The notes under the pieces are model-generated. The model did no database searches. It was not told where the DNA came from and saw only the letters and a program-made list of their open reading frames with translations. Both the position numbers and the translations under genes were made by a program. A DNA stretch of 64,000 nucleotides from DATATB01 sp036268995. GTDB taxonomy: Bacteria > Planctomycetota > Planctomycetia > Pirellulales > PNKZ01. Below, piece by piece: positions 1-8,120 of the stretch; the first letter of the stretch is position 1; each line of letters starts with the position of its first letter. The stretch is taken from positions 1 through 64,000 of the forward strand of contig DATATB010000011.1 in the NCBI GenBank assembly GCA_036268995.1. The letters are read 5' to 3'.

Positions 1-241
1 TGAACTTTGCGCCACCATCAACGAGCGATGGACTCAGCAAGCAGCATTTTCAAAAAGCACCGCTTTCTCCCGGTCAAAGCCCTAGAAACGTAGGTCGGTT
101 TGCACTGATAGCTTGTTCACAGCAGTGGCCTCGCCCTCCCACCGGCGCACTGTCTTTGTAGCGGCTTTAAGCGGCCGATGGACGTGGTTAGAATGGCACG
201 GCCCGCCCGTGCGCTAACCCGCCCACTAAGGAACCCGCCGC
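1..241. other. Upstream non-coding region
   Basis: I see no gene in this short stretch before the first CDS. Overlapping reading frames here have no start context or recognisable domain. It presumably holds the promoter of the haem-binding protein gene that begins at 242, but no convincing -35/-10 pair stands out. Confidence 0.4.
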
Positions 242-3214
242 ATGCAGTCCGCGCGTTATCTGATTGTCGGTTTTCTCGGCTCGCTCGTCTTCCTTTCTGC
301 CGCCGCGACAGCGGCGCCGCAACCAGCGGCGCTCAAAAGTCCGCTGGAGCCGGCCGAGGCGTTGAAGCAGATCGTGCTACCGGCCGGCTATCGGGCCGAG
401 TTGGTGGCCAGCGAGCCGCAGATCGTCGACCCGGTGGCCGTCAAGTTCGACGAGCAGGGCCGGCTGTGGGTGGCCGAGATGCGCGATTACCCGCATCCGC
501 CGGCGCCGGGCGAAAAGCCCAAGAGCCGCATCAAGCTGCTCGAGGATCGCGACGGCGACGGCCGCTACGAGACGATGCACGTCTTCGCCGAGGGGCTGCT
601 GTTCGCCAACGGCATTCAGCCCTGGCAAGGCGGCGTGATCGCCACGGTCAGCGGCAAGATCATGTTTCTCAAGGACCGCGACGGCGACGGCCGGGCCGAT
701 CAACAAGACACCTGGTACACCGGCTTCAAGGAAGAGAACCCGCAACTGCGAGTTAATCATCCGCGCTTTGCGCTGGACAATTACATCTATGCGGCCAACG
801 GGCTGCGCGGCGGCGAGGCGGTGAACAAGCGCCGGCCGCAGGACCCGGTCGTGTCGCTCACGAATCACGACTTGCGGTTCGAGCCGCGCGGCGGCGCGTG
901 CGAGTCGGTGTCGGGCAACGGCCAGTTCGGCGTGGCGTTTGACGACTACGGCAACCGCTTTCTGTGCAACAACCGGCATCCGCTCGAGCACGTCGTGCTC
1001 GAAGACCGCTATCTCAAGCGGAACAAACTGCTGGCCGTGCCGGCCGTGATGTGGGACGTGGCGGCGGCCGATAACGATGCCCATATTTATCCGCTCAGCA
1101 CACAATGGGCCACCAGCCACCTGCACACCGGCCAGTTCACGGCCGCGTGCGGCACCGACATCTATCGCGGCGACCTGCTGCCCGACCTGCGCGGCAATAG
1201 CTTCACTTGCGAGCCGACCGGCAACCTGGTGCATCGCGAAATCCTGGAGCCTTTGGGCGCCACATTCGTCGGGCATCCGGGCGCGGAGAAGCGCGAGTTC
1301 TTCGCCACGCGCGATACCTGGAGCCGCCCGGTGTCAATCGAGAACGGCCCCGACGGAGCGCTGTATATCATCGACATGTATCGGGCCGTAATCGAGCATC
1401 CGCAGTTCATGCCCAAGGAATTGCAGACTCGGCCCGACCTGCGCTTCGGCGAAGACCGCGGGCGGATTTGGCGCATCGTGCCGGCCGACAGCCAGCGCAA
1501 AGCATCCAAACCACAACTCGGCTCGGCTTCGACCGCCGAGTTGGTCAAGTTGCTGGAACATCCGAACGCCTGGTGGCGCGAAACGGCCGCGCGTCTGCTC
1601 TACGAACGCCAGGATCGTGCCGCGATGGCGCCGCTGGCGGCGCTCGTCCGCACAGGCTCGCAGCCGTATGCCCGGGTGCAAGCGCTCTGGGCACTGGCCG
1701 GACTGCAAGCCGCCGATGACCAGGTGCTATTGGCCGCACTGACCGATGCGCACGCCCGCGTGCGCGAGCAGGCCATCAAACTGGCCGAGCCACGGTTGCC
1801 TTCGAGCGAGCCGCTACGGCGCGCGGTCATCAAGTTGGCCGGCGACAGCGACGCGAAGGTCCGCTTTCAAACGGCGCTCAGCCTGGGCATTCTGGAAAAT
1901 GACGATCTCAGCGCGCCGCTGGCGGCCATTGCGCTGGCCGGCGCCAACGATGCTTGGACCCGGCGAGCGGTCGAGACGGCGCTGGGCAATTATTCGGCGC
2001 AGGTGCTGGGCCGAGTCTGGGACGCACTGGCCAGGCAGCCCTCTCCGGCATCCGAAGCACAGTTGCAATTAGTCGGCGAGTTGGCTTCGCTGGTCGGTGC
2101 TCACAAGAACGCCGCCGAAATTTCCGAGCGGCTGGCTGCGATGACCCGCACTTCGGCTGACGACAAGCTCGAACGGCTCGAGTTGGCCGCGCTCGATGGT
2201 CTGGCCCGCGGACTGCGCGGCCAGGGTGCGCTCCTGGAAGTGTTTGCCCAGCAGCATGCCAAACAATATCCGGCGCTCAAGCGCGAGGTCGACGCGTGGT
2301 TTGCTCGCGCGGCCGAAATCGCGCGGCAGGCCGACGGCGATGTCGAGCTGCGCGGCGAGGCTTGCGAGCTGCTGGCCTTCGCGCCGTATGCGATCGCCGG
2401 CCCGGTGCTCAAGGAGCTTGTCGCCAGCGAGCCTACGCAATCGCTGCGGCTGCTGGCTGTAGGGGCCCTGGCCGCGCAGCGCGACCCGGCCGTGGCGGCC
2501 ATCTTGCTCGATGCGCTGCCGGCTCAGACACCCGCCGTGCGCGGCGCCATGCTCGACGCGCTGCTGAACCAGACTGCCCGCACCAAGGAACTGCTGAATC
2601 GCATCGAGGCCAAAGAGATTCGGCCCAACGAACTCGACACCTTGCGGGCCAATCGCGTGCTGGCCAGCCGCGACCCCGAGATTCGCGCCCGGGCGGCCAA
2701 GCTGTTGGCCAGCGCCATGCCGCCCGATCGGGCCAAGGCCATCGAAAAATTCCAGGCGTCGCTGGCTCTGAAGGCCGAGCCACGGCATGGCAAGGAAGTG
2801 TTCCGCAAAAATTGCAGCACCTGCCACCGGATCGACGACGTGGGCGTCGACGTCGGCCCCAGCATTGGCGATGCCCGCACCAAGACGCCCGCCCAGTTGC
2901 TCGTCGATATCCTGCAACCGAGCAAAGCGATCGACAATAACTTTGTCAGCTATTCGGTGGTGACGACCGAGGGCAACTCCTACACGGGCCTGATCACGGC
3001 CGAAACGCCCACTTCAATCACCCTCAAGATGCCCGAGGCCAAAACCCTGGCCGTGCTGCGTAGCAACATCGAGGAGCTGCGTTCCAATGGCATTTCACTG
3101 ATGCCGGAGGGCCTGGAGCGGACCATGACCTTGCAGGACATGGCCGACGTGATCTCGTTCATCAAGAACTGGCGTTACCTGGGCGGCAACATTCCCGTCG
3201 GAAACGCGGAATAG
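242..3214 (+). CDS. PVC-type haem-binding CxxCH protein with dehydrogenase-like propeller and HEAT repeats
   Basis: A 990-residue exported protein. Residues 1-25 form a signal peptide ending near AAATAAP. The first ~420 residues read as the membrane-bound dehydrogenase domain typical of Pirellula/Verrucomicrobium proteins (TIGR02604-like beta-propeller), with phrases such as GRLWVAEMRDYPHP, two DRDGDG calcium-loop-like stretches and PDGALYIIDMY. Residues ~430-820 are Ala/Leu-rich and look like HEAT repeats (for example NAWWRETAARLLYERQDRAA). The C-terminus is the Pirellula/Verrucomicrobium haem-binding domain (TIGR02603-like) with a c-type haem motif C857-S-T-C-H861. The family is usually placed in the periplasm and linked to oxidation of sugars or other polymers with electron transfer to haem; the substrate is unknown. 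The gene stands alone, and a repeat pair follows its stop. Confidence 0.9.
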   Translation: MQSARYLIVGFLGSLVFLSAAATAAPQPAALKSPLEPAEALKQIVLPAGYRAELVASEPQIVDPVAVKFDEQGRLWVAEMRDYPHPPAPGEKPKSRIKLLEDRDGDGRYETMHVFAEGLLFANGIQPWQGGVIATVSGKIMFLKDRDGDGRADQQDTWYTGFKEENPQLRVNHPRFALDNYIYAANGLRGGEAVNKRRPQDPVVSLTNHDLRFEPRGGACESVSGNGQFGVAFDDYGNRFLCNNRHPLEHVVLEDRYLKRNKLLAVPAVMWDVAAADNDAHIYPLSTQWATSHLHTGQFTAACGTDIYRGDLLPDLRGNSFTCEPTGNLVHREILEPLGATFVGHPGAEKREFFATRDTWSRPVSIENGPDGALYIIDMYRAVIEHPQFMPKELQTRPDLRFGEDRGRIWRIVPADSQRKASKPQLGSASTAELVKLLEHPNAWWRETAARLLYERQDRAAMAPLAALVRTGSQPYARVQALWALAGLQAADDQVLLAALTDAHARVREQAIKLAEPRLPSSEPLRRAVIKLAGDSDAKVRFQTALSLGILENDDLSAPLAAIALAGANDAWTRRAVETALGNYSAQVLGRVWDALARQPSPASEAQLQLVGELASLVGAHKNAAEISERLAAMTRTSADDKLERLELAALDGLARGLRGQGALLEVFAQQHAKQYPALKREVDAWFARAAEIARQADGDVELRGEACELLAFAPYAIAGPVLKELVASEPTQSLRLLAVGALAAQRDPAVAAILLDALPAQTPAVRGAMLDALLNQTARTKELLNRIEAKEIRPNELDTLRANRVLASRDPEIRARAAKLLASAMPPDRAKAIEKFQASLALKAEPRHGKEVFRKNCSTCHRIDDVGVDVGPSIGDARTKTPAQLLVDILQPSKAIDNNFVSYSVVTTEGNSYTGLITAETPTSITLKMPEAKTLAVLRSNIEELRSNGISLMPEGLERTMTLQDMADVISFIKNWRYLGGNIPVGNAE

Positions 3215-3275
3215 GCGAGCCGAGAGCATCAGCGACCGGCGTAGGCATCGGCGAGCCGGGAGCGTGAACGACCGG
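3214..3275. repeat. Two tandem copies of a GC-rich dispersed-type repeat
   Basis: Two 26-base units at 3214-3239 and 3250-3275 share GGCGAGCCG-R-GAGC followed by R-T-S-A-R-CGACCGG and start 36 bases apart. They begin at the last base of the stop codon of the preceding gene. The pattern resembles short interspersed repeats common in planctomycete spacers, though I cannot confirm genome-wide copies. No T tract follows, so it is not a simple terminator. Confidence 0.55.
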
Positions 3276-3535
3276 AGGGGGATCCCGGGGGCGGAAAAGC
3301 CCACGTTTACTTTGACTTGCGCGCGGTAACTTGGTTAAATAACTGTAAGGGATTTGCGCCTGCCTACCCCAGGTCGGTGGGGTGCATTTCCCAGCCCGCC
3401 CATCGACGCCCGAGTCGATGCTAGCCCCGCCTACAATCGAGAACTGGTGACCGATTGCCAAAGGTCTCAGGCCAGAGGTTTGTCGTGCCGCTCGTCCGCT
3501 GTCTGCAAAACATCGCTTTCGGCCGAACCGGGCCA
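3215..3535. other. Intergenic region with repeat pair and promoter
   Basis: This 321-base spacer holds the repeat pair at 3214-3275 and a sigma70-like promoter at 3312-3340. The rest would be a leader of about 190 bases before the DUF1549/DUF1553 gene. No small ORF in it has coding character. Confidence 0.5.
3312..3340 (+). promoter_or_regulatory. Sigma70-like promoter of the DUF1549/DUF1501 operon
   Basis: TTGACT at 3312-3317 and TTAAAT at 3335-3340 are separated by exactly 17 bases, in an otherwise very GC-rich spacer. The -35 matches consensus at 5 of 6 positions and the -10 at 4 of 6. Transcription would start near 3347. Confidence 0.5.
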
Positions 3536-6529
3536 ATGCGTTGGCGCGCCGCCGGGCTGATTTTCGGCTTGCTGCTAGTCGCGCCCGGCTCGGCGTGGGC
3601 CGCGGGGCCCAAGCCGGCGAACGAGGCGGACGATTTCTTCGAAAAGTCGATCCGGCCGCTGCTGGCGCAGAACTGCATTAGCTGCCACGGCCCCGAGGTG
3701 CAGGAAGGCGGGCTGCGGCTGGATAGCCGCGAGATGATTTTGCACGGCGTCGAAGGGCAGCCGATGGCCGTGCCCGGCAAGCCCGAGCACAGCCGCATCA
3801 TTACGGTCACGCGTTACGACGCCGACGTGCAGATGCCGCCCGACGGCAAGCTCACGGAGCAGCAACTGGCGACGCTGAACAAATGGGTCGAGTTGGGTCT
3901 GCCCTGGCCGGCTCACGAGGCGGCTCATGGCAAGCCGGCCAGCGCCGCACCGGCGACGGCGACCGCGACGGCAAGCAGCATGGACGCCCGCTACGTGCGC
4001 GACAAGACGGGGCATTGGGCTTATCAACCCGTGCGGCATCCCGCGCTGCCGGCCGTCCACGATCCCAACTGGTGCGCCACGCCGGTCGATCGATTTATTC
4101 TCGCCGGGCTGGATGCAAAAAAGCTCAAGCCTTCGCCGACGGCCGATCGCCGCACGCTCTTGCGTCGCTTGACCTTCGACCTGACTGGGCTGCCGCCGAC
4201 GCCGGCCGAGATGGACGCTTTTCTGGCCGACAAGGCGCCCGACGCCGTGGTCCGCGTGGTGGACCGGCTGCTGGCCTCGCCGCAATACGGCGAGCGTTGG
4301 GCTCGGCACTGGCTCGACCTGGCCCGATACTCCGACACCAAGGGCTACGTCTTCACCGAAGACATCCGCTATCCGTACGCGTACACCTATCGCGACTACG
4401 TCGTCCGGGCGCTGAATGAAGATCTGCCCTACGACCGCTTCATCCTCGAACAACTGGCGGCCGATCAGCTTTCGCTGGGCGACGACACGCGGCCGCTGGC
4501 CGCGATGGGCTTTCTCACCGTCGGCCGCCGCTTCAGCAACAACAAGAACGACATTATCGACGACCGCATCGACGTCGTCACGCGCGGCCTGCAAGGGCTC
4601 ACCGTGGCCTGCGCCCGCTGCCACGATCATAAGTACGACTCCATTGCGACCGACGACTATTACTCGCTGTTCGGCGTGCTGGGCAGCAGCGTCGAGCCGG
4701 ACGAACTGCCGCTGGTCGGCAAGCCGGAGCAAACGCCCGAGTACAAGAAATATCTCCAGGAGTTGGCGAAGCTGGAGAGCAACATCACGCAGTTCCGCCA
4801 GCAATCACGCGAGAAGATCGAGCAGCGGTTGCGGACCAACGTCGGCGATTACCTGGCGATGGACTTGGCCCGGCGGCTGAAAGACCGCGGCATCAAAACC
4901 CCGCTCAATTATGCCTACAAGGGAGGCGGCGAGCCGCGAGCATCGATGGCTCGGCGCTGGCACGAATATCTGGTTCGCACCAGCCGGCAGCGCGACCCGG
5001 TGTTCACGCCGTGGCACGCTTTGGCGAATCTGCCGCCGGATAAATTCGCCGCCGAAGCGCCGAAGCTAATCGCGGGCTTTACCAAAGCCGAGCGCAAGCC
5101 GCCGATCAATCGCCTGGTGCGCGAAGCCCTCGTGCGGCAGCCGCCCAAGAACCAGGTTGAACTCGTCGGGCTTTACGACCGCATCTTTGCCGAGGTCGAA
5201 ACTTCCCGGCAGGCACAAATGGCCCAAGCGGCAGCTCCGCCAGCCAAGGGGCCGCCAGCCAAGGGGCAGGCGGCCAAGGGGCATCTGGTGAAGACGGCAG
5301 CCCGATCAACCGACAAACCCAAGTCCACGCAACTGACCGACCCGGCGGCCGAAGAGCTGCGCCGCGTGCTCGATGGGCCGGGCTCGCCCGCCGTGCTGGC
5401 GACTGAGCCGGAATTGGATGGGCAGTTGGATCAGAGGATGTCCTCGGATTTGCGCCGACTCGAATCGAAAGTGACGGAGCTGAAGATCAAATCACCCGCC
5501 TCGCCGCCGCGAGCGATGGTGCTGCTCGATTCTCCGCAGCCGCTGAACCCGCGCGTGCTGGTGCGGGGCAATCCCGGCCGGCCCGGCAAGCCAGTGCCGC
5601 GGCAGTTTCTGCGAATCGTGGCCGGCGACACGCGCAAGCCCTTTCAGCGTGGGTCGGGCCGTTTGGAAATGGCCCAAGCGATTGTCAGTCCCGACAATAC
5701 GCTGACGGCGCGGGTCATGGTCAATCGCATCTGGATGCACCATTTCGGCGAGGGGCTGGTGCCGACGCCGAGCGATTTTGGTGTTCGCAGCGAACAACCG
5801 AGCCATCCCGAGTTGCTGGACTGGCTGGCTTCGACATTCATGGAAGAAGGCTGGTCGATCAAGAAGCTGCATCGGCTGATCGTGCTGTCGCAGACGTATG
5901 CCCAGGCCAGCAACGAGCGGCCGGAGTGCGTGCGGGTGGATCCGGACAACCGGCTGTTGTGGCGCATGAACCGCCAGCGGCTGGAGTTTGAAGCGGTGCG
6001 CGATTCGCTGCTGGCCGTGGCCGGCAATTTGGATCGCAAGCTGGGAGGCCGGCCGGTCAATCTGACTACCCAGCCGTTCAGTCATCGCCGCACGATCTAC
6101 GGCCTGGTCGACCGGCAGGATCTGGCCGACGTGTTTCGCGTGTTCGACTTTCCCAGCCCCGACACCAGCGCCGACAGCCGGCCGCAGACCACCGTGCCGC
6201 AGCAGGCGCTGTTCGTGATGAACTCGCCGTTTGTGCTCGAGCAAGCCCGGCAACTGGCCGCCAGCGTGGCCGGCAATGCCGACCCGGCCGCGCGCATTCG
6301 TGGACTCTATCGCCAGGCGCTCGGCCGATCGCCCGACGCCGACGAACTGGCGCTGGGGCTTAGCTTTGTCGCCAGCCAAGCCGCGCATGGGCCGCAACCG
6401 CAGTCATCGCAACAGGCGATCCGCCCCAGCAAAAACAAAAAGCAGCCGGCACGCCAACCGCAGCTCACGCCTTGGGAGATGTACGCCCAAGTGCTGCTGC
6501 TGGCCAACGAATTCATGTTTGTCGATTAA
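3536..6529 (+). CDS. PSCyt1-DUF1549-DUF1553 planctomycete cytochrome protein
   Basis: I chose the ATG at 3536 because it opens a clean signal peptide (MRWRAAGLIFGLLLVAPGSA); the in-frame ATG at 3455 would add 27 non-hydrophobic residues. The 997-residue product has a planctomycete cytochrome C domain (PSCyt1) with C47-I-S-C-H51 and the usual MPPDGKLTEQQ tail. A DUF1549 domain follows at ~190-400, with RRLTFDLTGLPPTP and a second CARCHDHK motif at C359-H363. A Gln/Ala/Lys-rich linker lies near 560-600, and the DUF1553 domain runs from ~700 to the end (NRIWMHHFGEGLVPTPSDFG). Such proteins sit next to DUF1501 genes throughout Planctomycetota, as here with an 11-base gap. They are thought to act in the periplasm on complex polysaccharides, but no activity is established. 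Confidence 0.92.
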   Translation: MRWRAAGLIFGLLLVAPGSAWAAGPKPANEADDFFEKSIRPLLAQNCISCHGPEVQEGGLRLDSREMILHGVEGQPMAVPGKPEHSRIITVTRYDADVQMPPDGKLTEQQLATLNKWVELGLPWPAHEAAHGKPASAAPATATATASSMDARYVRDKTGHWAYQPVRHPALPAVHDPNWCATPVDRFILAGLDAKKLKPSPTADRRTLLRRLTFDLTGLPPTPAEMDAFLADKAPDAVVRVVDRLLASPQYGERWARHWLDLARYSDTKGYVFTEDIRYPYAYTYRDYVVRALNEDLPYDRFILEQLAADQLSLGDDTRPLAAMGFLTVGRRFSNNKNDIIDDRIDVVTRGLQGLTVACARCHDHKYDSIATDDYYSLFGVLGSSVEPDELPLVGKPEQTPEYKKYLQELAKLESNITQFRQQSREKIEQRLRTNVGDYLAMDLARRLKDRGIKTPLNYAYKGGGEPRASMARRWHEYLVRTSRQRDPVFTPWHALANLPPDKFAAEAPKLIAGFTKAERKPPINRLVREALVRQPPKNQVELVGLYDRIFAEVETSRQAQMAQAAAPPAKGPPAKGQAAKGHLVKTAARSTDKPKSTQLTDPAAEELRRVLDGPGSPAVLATEPELDGQLDQRMSSDLRRLESKVTELKIKSPASPPRAMVLLDSPQPLNPRVLVRGNPGRPGKPVPRQFLRIVAGDTRKPFQRGSGRLEMAQAIVSPDNTLTARVMVNRIWMHHFGEGLVPTPSDFGVRSEQPSHPELLDWLASTFMEEGWSIKKLHRLIVLSQTYAQASNERPECVRVDPDNRLLWRMNRQRLEFEAVRDSLLAVAGNLDRKLGGRPVNLTTQPFSHRRTIYGLVDRQDLADVFRVFDFPSPDTSADSRPQTTVPQQALFVMNSPFVLEQARQLAASVAGNADPAARIRGLYRQALGRSPDADELALGLSFVASQAAHGPQPQSSQQAIRPSKNKKQPARQPQLTPWEMYAQVLLLANEFMFVD

Positions 6530-6540
6530 GGGATACGACC

Positions 6541-8007
6541 ATGTCGAAACGCAGCGCCGAAGTAGCCAACCATCCGTCGGCCACGCTTTCGCGCCGCGAG
6601 TTGCTGGCGCGTTGCGGCATGGGCATGGGCATGTTCGGCCTGGCGGGCGTGATGGCTGACGACGGCATGCTGTCGCGGGCGGCGGGCGCGGCGGCGAGTT
6701 ATCAAAACCCGATGCAGGCCCGGCCGCCGCAATTCGCGGCCAAGGCCAAGCGGGTGATTCACCTGTTTATGAACGGCGGCCCCAGCCATGTCGATACGTT
6801 CGATCCCAAGCCGCTGCTGAAGAAGTACGCGGGCAAGCCGCTGCCGGCGGGCCACCTGCGGACCGAGCGCAAAACCGGCGCGGCGTTTCCCTCGCCCTTC
6901 AAGTTCAGCAAGTACGGCCGTAGCGGGATCGAGGTCAGCGAACTGTTTGCCGAGACGGCCAAGCACGTGGACGACATGTGCATCATCCGTTCGATGCACG
7001 CCGACGTGCCCAATCACGAGCCGTCGCTGATGTTGATGAACTGCGGCGAATCGCGGCTGACGCGGCCCAGCATGGGCGCCTGGATCACCTTCGGCCTGGG
7101 CACCGACAATCAGAACCTGCCCGGCTTCATCGCCATGTGCCCCAACGGCTACCCGATCAAGGGCACCGAGAATTGGCGTTCGGCGTTTTTGCCCGGCGCC
7201 TACCAGGGCACGTACATCGACAGCCGGCACACCGAAGTCGACAAACTAATCCAGAACATTCGCAACGACGCCGTCGGCCCCGACGCGCAGCGGGCCCAGC
7301 TCGACTTGCTCGATCAGCTCAACCGCCGGCATTTCGAGGCCCATCAGCACGACCCGGCGCTCGAGTCGCGCATTCATTCGTTCGAGCTGGCCTACCGCAT
7401 GCAGATGGAGGCCACCGACGCCTTCGACGTCAGCCGCGAGCCGCAGAACATTCGCGACCTGTATGGTCCCGGCGTGCAAGCCCGGCAGATGCTCATTGCC
7501 CGCCGACTGGTCGAGCGGGGCGTGCGCTACGTGCAGCTGTGGCATGGCGAAGGCCAGCCGTGGGACAGCCACGATGACCTGGAAGTTCGGCATCGCGAAC
7601 TGGCCAAACAGGCCGACCGCCCGATCGCCGCGCTGTTGACCGATCTCAAGCAGCGTGGGCTGCTGGACGAAACGCTCGTGATCTGGGGCGGCGAATTCGG
7701 CCGCACGCCCACGGTCGAGCTGCCCACGCCCGGCAGCAACGCGGGCAAGATCAACGGCCGCGACCACAACCATTATGGCTTTACCATGTGGCTGGCCGGC
7801 GGCGGCGTGAAAGGCGGCCAGGTGTATGGCGGCACCGACGAATTCGGCTTCCAGGCCGTCGACAAGCGCGTGCACGTCCACGATCTGCACGCCACGATCT
7901 TGCAGCTACTCGGCTTCGACCACACGAAGCTCACCTACCGCTACGCCGGCCGCGACTTCCGCCTCACCGACGTGCAAGGCAACGTGATCCACGACGTGAT
8001 CGCGTAG
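6541..8007 (+). CDS. DUF1501 protein with twin-arginine signal
   Basis: The ATG at 6541 follows the previous stop by 11 bases, and the upstream in-frame extension lies inside the preceding gene. The 488-residue protein starts with a Tat-type signal (SRRELLARCGMGMGMFGLAG), so it is probably exported folded. The body is DUF1501, an alkaline-phosphatase-fold family with metal-ligand-like motifs: HLFMNGGPSHVDTFDPKP near residue 77, LVIWGGEFGRTP near 380, and NGRDHNHYGFTMWLAGGG near 405. The gene is co-transcribed with the DUF1549/DUF1553 gene. Family members are likely sulfatase or phosphatase-like hydrolases, but the reaction is not known. A dispersed inverted repeat lies just after the stop. 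Confidence 0.92.
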   Translation: MSKRSAEVANHPSATLSRRELLARCGMGMGMFGLAGVMADDGMLSRAAGAAASYQNPMQARPPQFAAKAKRVIHLFMNGGPSHVDTFDPKPLLKKYAGKPLPAGHLRTERKTGAAFPSPFKFSKYGRSGIEVSELFAETAKHVDDMCIIRSMHADVPNHEPSLMLMNCGESRLTRPSMGAWITFGLGTDNQNLPGFIAMCPNGYPIKGTENWRSAFLPGAYQGTYIDSRHTEVDKLIQNIRNDAVGPDAQRAQLDLLDQLNRRHFEAHQHDPALESRIHSFELAYRMQMEATDAFDVSREPQNIRDLYGPGVQARQMLIARRLVERGVRYVQLWHGEGQPWDSHDDLEVRHRELAKQADRPIAALLTDLKQRGLLDETLVIWGGEFGRTPTVELPTPGSNAGKINGRDHNHYGFTMWLAGGGVKGGQVYGGTDEFGFQAVDKRVHVHDLHATILQLLGFDHTKLTYRYAGRDFRLTDVQGNVIHDVIA

Positions 8008-8019
8008 AGCGTCCGAGAA

Positions 8020-8094
8020 GTAGCGGAATTCGTGAGAATTCCGTCAGGGCCGGCACGAGACATACGCCGACGGAAGTCTCACGACTTCCGCTAC
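8020..8094. repeat. Paired hairpin repeat (REP/MITE-like) between convergent genes
   Basis: Two 26-base palindromic units face each other: one at 8020-8045 starting GTAGCGGAATTC and one at 8069-8094 ending ACTTCCGCTAC. Each forms an 8-bp hairpin with a 4-base loop (GTGA or TCAC). The second is the reverse complement of the first except for two positions that change together, which keeps the base pairing. A related pair lies at 41379-41444. It may act as a bidirectional terminator between the DUF1501 gene and the converging haem protein gene. Confidence 0.7.
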
Positions 8095-8120
8095 GAGTCC
8101 CGCGACTACCTGCCCCGCGC

